Below are positions 20,206-33,121 of a stretch of 64,000 bases of DNA, one piece after another. The position numbers were made by a program, and so were the translations under genes. How positions within the stretch are numbered: the first letter of the stretch is position 1; each line of letters starts with the position of its first letter. Source of the stretch: Liriodendron chinense (lineage: Eukaryota > Streptophyta > Magnoliopsida > Magnoliales > Magnoliaceae); the NCBI GenBank assembly GCA_003013855.2, contig ML058447.1, forward strand, positions 1,984,001 to 2,048,000, read 5' to 3'. The notes beneath the pieces are model-generated. The model ran no database searches. It worked only from the letters and a program-made list of their open reading frames with translations, and was not told where the DNA came from.

Positions 20206-21959
20206 AGTACCTCGAACGATCATCTCAGCACCTTCAAATCTTCATTTTATGACATTTTCAAGCCCCGTTGGGCCTATTTTGGGTATTTCGAGCGTTCTGG
20301 ACGCAACGGAGCGATCAAATAACTCATCCGGCCCACCTAATGAGAAGAATGCAAGCCTTCGGAGTCTGATCCAATCCGACAAGACGAATGGAGCAATTCT
20401 CCCGAAAAGAGGCCGCCTAGTGCCCAGAACCGTACTGATGTATCATCATCACATGTACTATCATAATATGACCCGGATTCAGATCCGAACTAAGCAAAGG
20501 GGACAATGGTTAACACGATAAACCATACCAAGAGAGTTCTAAACTATCATACATAATTTGTTAAAGACTGACACTTCAAGAACAGTCGATGCCCTACCCA
20601 TCCAAACGGCATCCGCTAGTTGAGCTGCTCAGGTACATACAGCTACAGATCGGTCTTCCCGAGGTCACCCATTCCAGCAACAGGCGCGGGCCCAGAGTCG
20701 CACCCCTCAGTTAAAAACCCTGACAGTCTCAGCCCGGATCTCCGGTCAAAACATGGGACATAGACATCCGACTCGTACAAAGATGGGTCAGTCCATAACA
20801 GAACACAACAAATACAGGTCTCCTTGACCATACAAATACAGGTCTCCGTGACCATACAAATACAGGTCTCTACGACCACACTAACACAGGTCTCCACGAC
20901 CATGAACTCTGAGACCATAGTCCCCGCCGACTAGTCTTTTGCCTTTTAATCAAGGGTCATCGATCATTCAATGTAATTAAGGGCTCGTGCCAGATCACGG
21001 CCTGGAATGTACAAGATCTCAGGATCTCTGGAATAAAATTCGCCTTGCGATATCTCGTCTCTTGTGTATTTTTTTGAATGCTTGTGATTGTCTACGAATG
21101 TTTCTATTATTCAGAACCCCAGAGCAACAAAAACACCACATCTCGAAAAATGCTCCTTGCAATCCATTTTCTAGTTCCAACAGAGATGAAGACAGCAGAA
21201 CGTTGGACCTCTTTTTGGGCCATCCGACCGGTTGGCCGACCGGCCGGTGGGGGGGTCCGACCGGTCGGGCAATTTCATTTTTGGACTTGGTTTCTTGCGC
21301 GGTTTTGCGCAAGGAGTTTCTAATTCTAGTTTTTTTCCTATTTAAGGAGATGTAATCCGAGATTAGGGTTGCCGCCAGTGGCCGCCAATGGGCCAAGGGA
21401 TTGAGAAGGTTCTAGGGTGAGAGAAAGAGCTAGGGAGGAAGCTTGGAGTTCTCTGGGTTGAGGGAAAGGGATGGGTTTGTCCTCCTCATGTGAGAATTAG
21501 CTTCGGGTAGCTTGAGATTTCTCTTATGAGCTGTGATCCAGGGTATTTCTTCTGTAATCTCTTGTAACTTCTGATTCATAGTGGATTGGTGTCGCTTTGT
21601 GCCGTAGTTTTTTACCCTTGAGGGGTTTTTCCACGTAAAAATCGGATTGTCTTATTGTGTGTGATGATTTGCTTGTTGATTGCCATTGTGGTGTATTCCT
21701 CACCTGCCTTGATTGCTTCCGCTGCGGGGCTCCTAACCCCAACAGAAATAACCAACTTGTTTTTTCATGCCTATTTTTGTTGAGGGTCTTTGTTTCATTT
21801 TACAATTTCATTACTATGTAATGGGAATCAATTGCCATCTGCGGGCTACCTACTCATCTTTGCATATAACAAGTTCAAGAATTTTCACTAATTGCTAAAA
21901 CAGTTTATTTAAGGTTATTGGGAGGATTTTAAAGTGAAAGTAAGAGCATTTAGGTAATT

Positions 21960-23117
21960 CTCGTGGAAGCCCTTTTTCAGGGCCGTCCCGGTTGACGTCA
22001 GAGTCCAATCCAAGGGCATCTCGCTGGCCTCTAAGTGCGTTTGTTGTGGGAGATTGCCGCCTTCGTCTCACGTTTGTGAAAGCGTGGACCACCTGTTCTC
22101 CCAAGGCGATGTTGCTGCTCAAATTTGGAATCATTTTTGCCAGATTATGCAGGTTCCCAACTCCGCTCATTCTCATGCCATTTGTCGGGCTAACCAATAG
22201 TGGTCAGTAGCTACAGAGGGAGACTTTCTTGCGAGGCTGAGAGGTGTCACCCCATGCTTCATTTTCTGGGAGTTGTGGCTGGCGAGGAATTCAGCCTGTT
22301 TTGAAGATCGCAATATGAATTCACAATCTGTTATTGCAGGCGTCCATCGTTGGATTAGATTGGCCTTTGGCTCGCTCCCTAGCACGATCTGTGCGCATAA
22401 CAGGAGTTCCGCTTTGCTGTTTTTGTTGGGTATTAATGTCCCGGAGAGAGGTAGTAAAGGGGCCTCGATCGTCAAATGGAAGAGACCCACTGCGGGCAAA
22501 TGCTTCCTTAATGTTGATGGCGGGGCCAAAGGCAACCCGTGGCCATGTAGAGGTTGAGGTATTTGCCGAAATAGCAAGGGTGAGGTGTTGTTTGCTTTTT
22601 TCTCGAGTTATGGCTTTGGTTCCAATACCACGGTTGAAATCAGGACAATTGCGGAAGGCCTTGACATTTGTGCGGACCAGGGGTTGTCTAATGTGGAGGT
22701 CTTGACTGACTCTCAAGTCGCGGCGCATCTTCTCTTTGTTCCCACTCCCTCTTTGTGGACTATGTGGTACTGGAGAGCCAGGATTGCTGATCTTAGAAAG
22801 AAGCTGGACTTCAATATTGTCCACACTCCAAGGGAGGCCAATGCAGTGGCCGATGGGTTGGCCCATTGGGGGAGTAATTCCCAAACGAGGTGTATTTTTT
22901 ATGCCCTTCAGGAGTTACTTGGAGTGATTAAAGGCTTGATTTTCTTGGACAATGTGGGCATAAGTTCTCTTAGAGAGCGTTAGTTTTGTTCAATGTTGAA
23001 TATGATAGGCGGGCCTGCTGGTCTTTTGTGGCAGCCCCGCCTGAAGGGTGTTGTGTTTGCTGTTTATAAATATATTAAAGATCTGTTTTTTTAAATAAAA
23101 AAATTAATAAAAAAAAA
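21960..23117 (+). mobile_element. 5'-truncated LINE (L1-type) with RNase H domain remnant
   Basis: The start encodes a zinc-finger-like tail of a plant LINE reverse transcriptase (SKCVCCGRLPPSSHVC, then VDHLFSQGDVAAQIW). At about 22500-22880 an RNase H-type domain follows, with VDGGAKGNP, VEIRTIAEGL, LTDSQVAAHL and ANAVADGLAHW. A TGA at 22555-22557 interrupts the domain in frame. The 3' end is AATAAA-rich with an A tail. The copy is flanked by a 17-bp duplication, AGAGCATTTAGGTAATT (21943-21959) and the same with one mismatch (23118-23134), the mark of target-primed insertion. Confidence 0.88.
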
Positions 23118-23134
23118 AGAGCATTTAAGTAATT

Positions 23135-25733
23135 TAAAGGGTATCCAGGCCTCTTAGAGCAACTGACTAGGTCCTCAGCTAGGTCTCCTAATGGAGAACC
23201 CTTCGAGTTTCCTGGGGCACGTACAAACCCTCCTACCCAAATGCGACAGGTAGGTCCTGGGGAGGTGGCCAATGAGGGGACTCGAGCTCAAGACCTCTCG
23301 CTTCTTGAGGCGGAAGGTAATTTAAAGTGAATCCACCTTTCTGCCAACATGCTTATTTATAGATTCAAAAAACTTGTGTACCTCATATCAGTAATGGACA
23401 CACGAACTTCCCCTGACAAAGTGCCATGTGAAGTGACTTACACTAGACTCCTATGTTGGTTTTGTAGCAATTAGAAAATAGCAGTGACTCTTTGAATATA
23501 CGTGTGGCGTATTTTATGGAAATCTAGATTGTCCAGTTCTCTAGACTAGCTTTGAAGGAAACTTGTACCAGGCACTATTTTACTCTATTTGGTAGCCATA
23601 AATAGATGGTTAGGATTGATTGATAAGAGTGATTCTAGATATATACTCCGCCCACAATAGGACCATAATTCGATTGCTCTTGGTAGATGTACATCAGTGC
23701 TACCGGATGAGTCACCCACATTTTTTCAATGGTGCAAACCTAACACGAGTTTTGTACTTAAGCTAAAACTCATTCTCCCAAGCGTGGCCGTCCATGTCCA
23801 TCGGGAAAATTCACACCCTCCAGATACCTACATGACTTACACTAGGGTTGTCCTTCTTAGATAAATGAAACCCTAGCTAGATACTTTGAAATAGCACTTT
23901 AAGTAGATGAGCAAGTATAGAGAAATTGTATAATCGCCATATGATAGGATTGGGGCGTGTTTGGATGGCTAAGTTCCAGTGTAAAACTTACATCATTGCT
24001 CTTTGTAAGTAATTAGATAAACCAAGCTATCAAATCATAGTAATCCATTGGAATGCCCACATTTTGGAGGGGCGGAAGTGCGTTGATGTGGCATAGTTTT
24101 GTGGGCTCCACCATAATGTATGTGTTATATCCACACCATCCAATCATCTTGCAAGATCATTTTATAGAAAGAATTAAAAAATGAGCCATGTTTAAAATGA
24201 AAATTGACCACACTACAAAAGCAGTCAGGATTGAACACCCTCCATTAAAAACTTTATGCAACCCACGGAAGTGTTGAATGAAGCTAATATTTGGGGTCAT
24301 ACTCTAAAATGTATAGGACGGTGTGGATATAACGACAACGATGTGATTCTCCTACTATATTTGGGCTTGGGATTGGCACTATTTTATTTATTTTTTATTT
24401 TTTGCGCGCACCCACATCACGTGGATGCTTGAACACATGACCTCAATATTGAAACCCACAAACTCTGCCACTGAGCCATGTGTAAGGACCCTCCCATAAA
24501 CACTGTAATATTCTATTGCATAGGCTAAGTAAAATTGACAAGTTATTTTCTAAATGGTCAATTAATGCACACTCAATGAATTGCTAAAATGTTATGAATT
24601 TTGGATAAAGGTCTTCCAATTTGAACAACTGAAATTGAGTAGGATATGCCAAGTGAACAAATTCTAAATGCATGTGCATGAAGTGTCCTACTCTATTAGA
24701 GTATTAAACAACTTCCCTTTCAAAATCATTTCCCCGCCCTTCTCTCCACGTCTTACAAACCGCTCTCTCTTAGCATGTATGAGTACTTCGAGAGACAATA
24801 AGTAAATTGCAAATGGTGGGAAAGGAAAGGAGAAATGGTTGTAAAAAGGTCTATAATTTAGGTAGAGAGATGGTTGTAAGACAATTTTATCCCAAATTAT
24901 CTAAATGCCCTTCCAATTGTTTAAAACTCTTCTCGGGGCTTAATTGTTATATGTTAATAATTGTATAATTTTTTGCTCCGGCTAATTTCCAATATACAAA
25001 ATGCCAATTATTATTATTATCATTGGATTTATATCACAAAATTCCTAAGAAATTAGGATCATACTGAATAATGCCTATGAACAGTAATGCTAGGGAAGAG
25101 TTTTTTTAGTGCTGAAATTACCATAATGCCTAAAGTGGAGAATTGTGGGGCCCACATGACATTTATACCCGATCTAGCCTATCCAATAGATGCCAACCTG
25201 TCCAATAGATGTAGCACACTATGATGTTCTGAAGAACCAAAAAATACGGTTGATCTAAACATAAGGTGAGCTATGCCATAAAAATTAATGTATGTGCAGC
25301 CCATCTAGGGATTCGATCATAAAGATTTTTGCTCGTGATTATTATTGGGTGCAAATGTATGACAGGTTTGATGTCCTAAACATACTATGTGGGCCTAAAA
25401 AAATTTGACCTTTTTTTTCACACACTTACGCACTCACACCACAATGGGTGCTTAAACCCATAACCTCATGCCAAAACTCTTGTGAGTCCACCACAATGGG
25501 TGCTTGAACCCATGACCTCATGCTAAAACTCTTGTGAGTCCACCACTGAGCGGTAGGATCACAAGCAACATTATACTAAAAAATCTATTTGAGGGTACCT
25601 TAGGTTACTTTCCTCTTAAAAATGTACCACTGGAAGATTTACGAGGTATTTTTCCGTAAAAAAATCCTACTATCATAGGTAGATGTGGCACAGGGAACGC
25701 ACGTGAAAAGAGAGGAAGTGGTTTGCAGAGGGG
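23135..25733. other. Intergenic, mixed old repeats, no gene
   Basis: A partial foldback core lies at about 24085-24340. Positions 25130-25400 belong to the dispersed repeat also seen at 16350-16720. Short direct repeats 'ACCACAATGGGTGCTT' occur at 25438 and 25490. No ORF has a recognisable domain. Confidence 0.5.
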
Positions 25734-26250
25734 GGCGCAGTTTGGGTGGATCCCCCGATCCACTGAGGTTTGTGGATCCCCAACTGTGGGGCCACTGTGA
25801 TGTATGTACCATACATCTATACTGTCCATGCATTTTGAAAGTTCATTTTAGGGCATGATACCAAAAATGAAGCAGATCCAAATCTTAGGTGGACCATACC
25901 ACATGAAATAGTAGTGATTGAATCCCCACCATTAGAAACTTCATGGGGGCCACTGGAATGTTTATTTTCCATCCAACCTGCTGAAAAGGTAAAAAAGACT
26001 TGGATGAAGAGACCAAACAAATATCAGCTTGATCCAAAACTTTTGTGGCGCCATGAAAAGTTTTCAATGATTGAGTACTTTACTGTATTATAGTCCACCC
26101 GAGATTTGGATCTACTCCATTTTTTGGATCATGCTCTAAAATGTGTTTTCAAAATAGATGGAAGGTGTCAATGTAAGACACACGGATCACACGTGAACTC
26201 CACGGTCGGGGATCCACCCACTTCAGTGGATCCGGGATACATTGCAGCCA
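25734..26250. mobile_element. Foldback repeat with GTGGATCC-rich ends
   Basis: The left end (GATCCACTGAGGTTTGTGGA) is mirrored on the right by GGGGATCCACCCACTTCAGT. The core is the standard family core. The ends differ from those of copies such as 42998-43536. Confidence 0.6.
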
Positions 26251-26274
26251 CACCCGTTGGGGGGAGCCCATTAG

Positions 26275-26935
26275 GTGAGACGTGGATCCACTGAGGTGGT
26301 TGGGATCCCTGATTGTGGGGCTCACAGTAATATATGTATCCTAAATCCACACCGTCCAACCATTTTGAAAGATCATTTTATGGTATGATATGAAAATGAA
26401 GCTGACTCAAATCTTAGGTGGACCGCACCACAGAAGCAGTCATGATTGAATCTCTACCATTGAAAACTTCATGGATTTCAATGGATTCCACCAAAATGTT
26501 TATTTTCCATCCAACATGTTGATAAGGTCACAAGCACCTAGATGAAGAGGCCATATAAATATCATCTTCATCCAAAGCTTTTGTGGCCCACAAGAAGTTT
26601 TTAATCGTCAATCACCACTGCTTCCTGTGCTATGGCCCATTTGGGATTTAGCACTGCTTCATTTTTTGGATCATACCCTAAAATGATCTTTCAATGCAGA
26701 TGTATGGCATGGATGTAGTCACATACATCAAAGTGGCCAAAGTTTTTAATCGTCAATCATCACTGCTTCCTGTGCTATGGCCCATTTGGGATTTAGCACT
26801 GCTTCATTTTTTGGATCATACCCTAAAATGATCTTTCAATGCAGATGTATGGCATGGATGTAGTCACATACATCAAAGTGGCCCCACAGGGATCCCTCCC
26901 ACCTTGGTGGATCCGGGGTCTCACCTAATCCGCTC
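26275..26935. mobile_element. Second GTGGATCC-ended foldback repeat with internal duplication
   Basis: GTGGATCCACTGAGGTGGTT on the left is mirrored by CCACCTTGGTGGATCC on the right. It carries a 145-bp internal tandem duplication (26595-26739 and 26740-26884) with only one or two differences. Confidence 0.6.
26595..26884. repeat. 145-bp recent tandem duplication
   Basis: Both copies start AAGTTTTTAATCGTCAATCA and run to ACATCAAAGTGGCC. They are nearly identical (CACC against CATC). Confidence 0.9.
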
Positions 26936-27624
26936 CAAGGGGAGAAACGAGAGTGGATCAGGTGAGACCCCGGCCTCACGTAAGACGATGCAGCCCTTAC
27001 CATGGGGTTAGCATGGGGCCCACTTTGATGTATGTATAATGCATCCAAGCCGTCTATACATTTTTATAAATCATTTGTCAACATTGCTGCATTTAATACA
27101 GTTATTGGTGACATATGCTGAGCTGAACCAATCAGGCATGGACAAACAGCTAAATCCTGTTGAATCCGAGGAGGCGATCTGAATTCTACATCCCATGCAC
27201 AACTCATGCGGCCCTCGCCACAGAACGTTTTGAATGGTACACCAACTGTAGGTTTGTGCGTGGGGCCTACAGTTGTGTGTCTATTCCATCTAACCCGTTC
27301 ATCAACCTCAAATCATCCGAATGCAGATATTCTTAACAAATAAAGACTGATCTGAAAGTCAGACAGGCCACACTGCATGAACTTAGGTTTTATTCGTAAT
27401 TTACCGTTGCCCACTATATTGTGGCCCACCTAAGTTTTAGATTAGACTGAGCTTTTGGATATACGGTGAAAATGAGAGGGTGCATCCGAATGGATGGACG
27501 GACTGGATGTCAAACAAACAAGATCATAAAGCTCAAGTTTATCATAAGGTGTTTCAGGTGAGATAGTAAAATCTACACCATCCGGGCCCTTGAAAATTAC
27601 CCCCAAGGAAGCCGGTATAGCTGA

Positions 27625-27671
27625 CACGTGGGATCCAATGGACTGGTCCCTTACATCCACAGGGACACGTG
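27625..27671 (+). promoter_or_regulatory. Two G-boxes (CACGTG) upstream of Lhcb1 copy B
   Basis: GACACGTGGG (CACGTG 27625-27630) and GGACACGTGGC (CACGTG 27666-27671) lie about 330-370 bp before the start codon. Such sites bind bZIP and bHLH factors in light-regulated plant promoters. Copy A shows no match nearby. Confidence 0.5.
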
Positions 27672-27821
27672 GCAAATTCTGATTGGTTAGGATTAAGCCA
27701 CACCCGATCACAAACCAAATCCAAGATATGCGAGTGGGGGATGGATAGATACGTAGCTAATGAATGCACCAACTGACAAATGAGATCTGACGTGGTGGGT
27801 GGCAGAGAGAATTGCCACAAC

Positions 27822-27910
27822 CCAATCAACCAATGCCAAAAGACTAATATATTTCCATCTGGATAAGGTCCCTTTCCTTCTATCACCATCCATTTCCCTC
27901 CTCTATTTAA
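27822..27910 (+). promoter_or_regulatory. CCAAT - GATAAG - TATA promoter of Lhcb1 copy B
   Basis: CCAAT at 27822-27826 and 27830-27834, GATAAG (I-box) at 27862-27867, and TATTTAA at 27904-27910 are in the order typical for Lhcb promoters. The TATA motif is 93 bp before the ATG. Confidence 0.7.
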
Positions 27911-27996
27911 ACCAGGCCTAGTACAAACACTATCAAAGCCCACTCGACCCAACTCAGGAAACACTTCTCTTCTTCTTTTAAAGAACAGAAGAAACC

Positions 27997-28791
27997 ATGG
28001 CTACAATGGCCCTCTCCTCTCCCACATTGGCCGGAAAGGCAGTCAGGCTTGGGCCGTCGGCCTCCGAACTCCTTGGTGAAGGACGGGTCACCATGCGAAA
28101 GACCGGCGGCAGGCCCACCATCTCTTCCGGTAGCCCATGGTATGGCCCGGACCGAGTCAAGTACTTGGGTCCATTCTCAGGTGAGCCACCTTCCTATCTC
28201 ACTGGTGAATTTCCCGGAGACTATGGTTGGGACACCGCCGGCCTCTCTGCTGACCCCGAGACCTTTGCAAAGAACCGCGAGCTCGAAGTCATCCACAGCC
28301 GGTGGGCCATGCTTGGTGCACTTGGGTGTGTCTTCCCTGAGCTACTGTCCCGCAACGGTGTCAAGTTCGGTGAGGCCGTGTGGTTCAAGGCTGGTGCCCA
28401 GATCTTCAGTGAGGGTGGTTTGGACTACTTGGGCAATCCCAGTTTGGTGCATGCTCAAAGCATACTAGCCATCTGGGCCTCCCAAGTCATCTTGATGGGC
28501 GCCGTTGAGGGCTACCGCATTGCCGGTGGGCCGCTCGGAGAAGTGACTGACCCACTCTACCCCGGTGGGAGCTTTGATCCTCTGGGGCTTGCTGATGATC
28601 CTGAGGCTTTCGCCGAGCTCAAAGTGAAGGAGATCAAGAATGGACGGCTGGCTATGTTCTCCATGTTTGGGTTCTTTGTTCAGGCTATTGTGACTGGCAA
28701 GGGCCCACTTGAGAACTTGGCAGACCACCTCGCCGATCCTGTGAACAACAACGCGTGGGCATACGCCACCAACTTCGTCCCCGGCAAGTGA
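27997..28791 (+). CDS. LHCB1: Chlorophyll a/b-binding protein of LHCII type I (Lhcb1), copy B
   Basis: A 264-residue intronless Lhcb1, tandem to copy A 9.6 kb away on the same strand. It has a transit peptide of about 33 residues (MATMALSSPTLAG), the RKT phosphorylation region, WYGPDR at 48-53 for trimerisation, and all conserved chlorophyll-binding residues. These include the LEVIHSRW helix and the KEIKNGRLAM helix. It carries the usual residues where copy A differs (KNRELEVIHSRWAMLGALG and IVTGKGP). The segment just before WYGPDR (TGGRPTISSGSP) is shorter by one residue than in copy A. Its promoter is intact, so this is likely the normally regulated copy; that is inference. Confidence 0.97.
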   Translation: MATMALSSPTLAGKAVRLGPSASELLGEGRVTMRKTGGRPTISSGSPWYGPDRVKYLGPFSGEPPSYLTGEFPGDYGWDTAGLSADPETFAKNRELEVIHSRWAMLGALGCVFPELLSRNGVKFGEAVWFKAGAQIFSEGGLDYLGNPSLVHAQSILAIWASQVILMGAVEGYRIAGGPLGEVTDPLYPGGSFDPLGLADDPEAFAELKVKEIKNGRLAMFSMFGFFVQAIVTGKGPLENLADHLADPVNNNAWAYATNFVPGK

Positions 28792-31700
28792 TCATGAGGC
28801 CCACCTTTGGATCAATGCGAAGATTGTGAATTGGGATCGACGTTTGTAACAAACGAAGGAAGATTAATGTTGCATCTGATTTGTATAAGTACCATTCTGT
28901 TTGTGTATTATTTATTGGTTGTTGGACTCTTGGAGGATTTTGCATCCATCTCTCACAAGAGGTATCACAGGAATCTCGTTTGAATGAAAACATGGACCCA
29001 AAATGGTGTAGGTGGGACCCACCTTCCAATCTAAATCATTCACCAGACGCCGCCTGCAAACCCTCCAATCCAGTGAGAACCTAGGTGGTGCCCAAAAATG
29101 AGGCAGATCCAAAACTCAAGTGGGCCACACCATAAGAAACAATGGGAATTGAATGCCTACCATTGAAACATTTGTGGAGCCACAAAATATTTTTGTGTTT
29201 TCAGTTCATCCACTGGCAATGACCTTATGAGCTGTTTGGATGACATATAAACATCACTGGACCCAGGAAGATTTCTACATAGGCATTTCGCTCTATCTCC
29301 CACTTTTTCCTGTATCTCCCTCATTTTTGGGCTAGCATGAGCTGGCAAAATAAATGGACCAGGTGGAATTCTCACAAACATCATGTTGGACCTGTAGGCT
29401 CCGATTGTGTCCTACCCTGCCATGATGTATGGGTTTTAGCCGTACTGTCCATCCATTTTTTGGTATCATTTCAGGATATAAGTCCAAAACTTGACGCAGA
29501 TCCAAGACACGGGTAGACCACACAATAGAGATTAAACTCTTACCTTTGAAAACTTCTTGAGGGCTACAGAGGAGTTTTGTATCGAGCTGATACTTTTGTT
29601 TTCTCTTCATCAATATCTATGTAACTTTATGAATAGGTTTGATGTAAAATAAACATCATGGGTGGGCCCTAGGAAAGTTTCAATGGTGAGAATCATTATC
29701 ATCGCTACTTCCTGTGGTGTGGTCCACTTGAGCTGTGGATCTGCCTAAATTTTAGTCCAATCCCAACCTGTTGATTAGGTCACACAGACCTGGACGAAGG
29801 GAAAACACAAATACTGGCTTCATCAAACCTTTTGTGTGGCCCCAAGAAAGTGGGCGTTCAATCACCACTGTTTCCCGTAGTGTGGTCCACATGAGATTTG
29901 GATCTGCCTCTTTTTTGGGTTCATGACCTAAAATGATATGAAAAAATGGATAGCAGCGTGGATAAAACAAATACAACATGGTGGGGCTCACAGAGCACGG
30001 CATTAGTAGGCAATCAGCGTCTGTATCCTCTCAGCTGTGTGATGTCTGGAAACTGGACAAGTGCAACCCAAGTCAGAGCGAGTTGATGACGAGTCAAGTG
30101 GGTAACGGCAAGTTGAGAGGAATCTTGTACAATTCGAAGGAAATGCATACACGTTGACGATCTGATAATAGAAAGGATTTCCATGGTTTCATACAATTTT
30201 CCTGGGCCATTAACAAATGGACGGCAAGAAAAAGATCATATGGGTTCCATTTCCTTCTGAGTTAAAGCTACCTGATTTTGATTTTTAGGTCAGATGATCT
30301 AAGCTTTATGTTATGTGGCGTATCTCATGGAAAGCTCAGACCTTGGGGTCCAGATGGAAAGCCTACTAAGTAAACTCTGTGGGGTCCACCGTGATTCATG
30401 TATTTTATCATCCACTCCTGTCTATCCATTTTACCAGATAACTTTAGGGCTTGAGTCAAAAAATGAAGTATATCCAAAGACCAAGTGGACCCCACCACAA
30501 AAATAGTATGAATTGAACATCTACCGTTAAAAATTTCTTGGTGGCTACAGAAGTTTTGGATCAAGCTGATATTTTTGTTTTCCCTTCATCCATGTCTTTT
30601 CCTATCTTATTAAGAGGTTGAATGACAAATAAAGATGACTGTGGGCCCTAGCAAGGTTTCAACTGTTGAAATCATTATTCCCACTGTTTCCTGTCGTATT
30701 GTCCATTTGAGCTTTGCATATGTTTCACTTTTTGGCTCAACGCCTAAAATGAAATGGAAAAACGGATGGACAGCGTGGATAGACTACATACATTCACGGT
30801 GGGCCCAACTGAGTTTACTCAGTACGATAACTCAGTACGCAATCCCATTTCGTGCAAATGAGCCTAGAAAGCCAACTTCAGCTAGACAAGAAGTTTATGA
30901 CATCAGTTTGCAAAATCAGAAAATCAACCAGTTGAATCACTGGGGGACAAGGAGAGCTTTGCTAAGCCCACACGCCCGGTAGCACACACTACCACATATG
31001 CCAACATAGGTGGATAGGTGCAATATTGATGCAAGCCATCTTGGTGTGACTCCAAGGATGCCACATGTCTCCACACTGGGATGGGGTGGCCCACGAGGTG
31101 GGGCCCACTGTGGGACTGTGTAATTCGGAGAACCTTAAGATGCTGGGGTTGTCCACGGAGAGGTCTCGCCTAAATTTGCTTGGAAGAGCCTGCATACAAG
31201 TATAAACCAATACTTTCCCATCAGCTCTAGAGAGCTGGTCAGTTGTGCGCTATCAAATATCCAACCAATCCATTGGAAGGGTACTATGTAGATTCCCTAT
31301 CCCAAGAATCAGATCAGGTCCACAAGCCAGGTGAGCCACAATTAACTGAACAAATGTATGGCTGTAAAATGATTGGCCGAAATTTTCAAACAGGTCAAGC
31401 TATTTCTAATATCATGGCACACCTAGTGACTGGATCACCTGTGGGCGGTAACATCTTCATGGTGATAGGCCTGTCCAAGGGCCGGGTTGGGGCATGGCAA
31501 AATTGAAATTTTGAATAGGCGTGGCTCGTCAGGCCCAGCCTGACAGGTTCAAAATCCAGGCCGAAGCCAACCCCAGGTCTACATGGTGAGGTCCACCTGA
31601 TAGATGGCTTGAAAGTAACATCTACATGGTGAGGTCCATCTAATGGCTGGCTTTGATATTTCACCTGTCTGCCACATGGTCATATGCTGTGGCCTGTGCA

Positions 31701-31946
31701 TTAACGGACTTATACACGCTTGCAGGCTAAGCAAAGTTTGAGCAAGAACAGTGATTTGTCATGGCACCCACTTTTGATTGATAGGGGTACTCTACAGTCT
31801 TTGGCATTCTTGCTTCTAGTTTGCACCAGCAAGGCCCATGGCTCCACAATCCAAACCGATGATATGTGCGCCAGCAATCTCCCAGACGGACTCCACAATC
31901 CAATCCGATGATATGTGCGCCAGCAATCTCCCAGACGGAAAATCCT
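28792..31946. other. Intergenic, several foldback repeats, no gene
   Basis: Foldback cores or parts lie at about 29085-29390, 29410-29990 and 30370-30810, each with AAATGATATGA- or CATACATCATGGTGGG-like ends. Positions 31560-31650 hold a short direct repeat (TCTACATGGTGAGGTCCA twice). A 49-bp tandem duplication starting CTCCACAATCCAA lies at 31842-31890 and 31891-31938, with one base different. No coding sequence is recognised. Confidence 0.55.
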
Positions 31947-32700
31947 TGTTAGGGTAAATCCAAGCTGACCTCAGGTTCCAAGAAAAGCCCATAGGCCACG
32001 GGCCGAGGAGCAGGCCCGATGACTAAGTGAGCATACATACTGAACGTAGATATAAGGCGCCTGACCACAAAGGTGAGAGATCCGAGGACCTAACCCGACA
32101 TGACTATATCAGTACTCACTATATCAGTACTCACGAAGGGCATGTTGGATACATCAAAGCAACTTGGACCTAGTTGCTATACTGACACGACCAATTAGCC
32201 CAAGGCTCGACCTCAGGTCTTCACCAAGACGGGTCAACCTGAACTACAACCGCCATAAATATAGGCGAAAGTCCAGGAAACGGGCCTAGAGAAGGCGGAT
32301 GCATCTCTAGCCATTAACTCCTCTAAGCCATTACCAACGTGATCTCCGTTTTTAAAAATCACAACGCCCAACAGGTCTCACTCCCAGGAATGTGGCCACG
32401 ATTATGGCCCCCAACTCCTCTCCGATGACCTATAAGAAGGGACCCCATTCTCCATTCAAAGGTACCCAAACTCTACTCCCAAGAGCTATTGCATATCTCT
32501 CACCCCATTAGACCCATCTGACTTAGGCATCGAAGGACTAATGGCCAGTGTCCGATCACTCTCTTAACCTTCCTTGTGCTGTGCAAATCTATCTTTCAAA
32601 TCCAACCGACTTACCAACAAGAGATCGGCAACACGCATCAATCTTAGGTCGTCGTTCATCCACCTCATTCGTTGTTCAGAAATCAGCAACACCAATCCCA
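31947..32700. mobile_element. Solo LTR (754 bp) with ATCCT target duplication
   Basis: It starts TGTTAGGGTAAATCC, ends AACACCAATCCCA (TG...CA), and is flanked by ATCCT at 31942-31946 and 32701-32705. No retrotransposon genes are attached. Confidence 0.55.
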
Positions 32701-33073
32701 ATCCTTCAATAGGTGGCCCACTAGAGGTGACTAAGGAAGAAAATACAGCAACGGTTCACTTTCAACCAGGAAAAAAGGTCAAATATCCTGCTACAGTTAG
32801 GATAATCAAAGCTGGGGGATTCCCAGTCCATGTGCCATCCACAGTGAGTCCCATCATATCAACGGTTTGGATCACTGAACCTTGGGACGCACTCACTTGT
32901 GCAAATTGAAAACCTGAATATACCGTATAAAGTCTCCATCTCAAAAACTAGTCTGATTGGTGATAAAACCAATATAACACATCAAACACATGGCAAAATG
33001 ACAATCAGATCAAGAGCGGAATGGAATATATACCCAAACATACAGATACACTGTAGAAAGATTGTAGCAATCT

Positions 33074-33079
33074 TTTATT
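33074..33079 (-). terminator. Poly(A) signal of MSRB1
   Basis: AATAAA on the - strand, 43 bp beyond the stop codon. Confidence 0.5.
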
Positions 33080-33121
33080 TAGGACAATGATCGTCTTTGG
33101 TCCATAGCTTGAAGATGTCTC

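Larger units (their letters stand above)
18706..21182. mobile_element. Large solo LTR (about 2.5 kb), probably Ty3/gypsy, nested
   Basis: It starts TGTTGGGGTCCC, ends TTCTAGTTCCAACA, and is flanked by GAGAT at 18701-18705 and 21183-21187. No gag or pol frame is present. It holds two tandem-repeat arrays (18935-19212 and 19903-20205), a TATAAATA at 19716-19723 directly followed by 25 C residues, and AATAAA-like sequence near 21030, consistent with an LTR U3-R-U5 layout. The Ty3/gypsy assignment rests on length only. Confidence 0.7.
18633..21744. mobile_element. Copia-type solo LTR, split by a nested LTR
   Basis: It begins TGTTGGGATTGGACGCC and ends CTAACCCCAACA, with the 5-bp duplication GAAAT at 18628-18632 and 21745-21749. 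Without the nested insert (18706-21182 plus its duplication) it is about 630 bp. That matches the LTRs at 38578-40709, which share the 'ttttTCCACGTAAAA' and 'GATTCATAGTGGATT' segments. No internal retrotransposon sequence remains, so this is a solo LTR from recombination. Confidence 0.75.

Noticed and set aside
22321..22884. 187-residue antisense ORF
   Set aside because: It is the shadow of the LINE RNase H region on the other strand.
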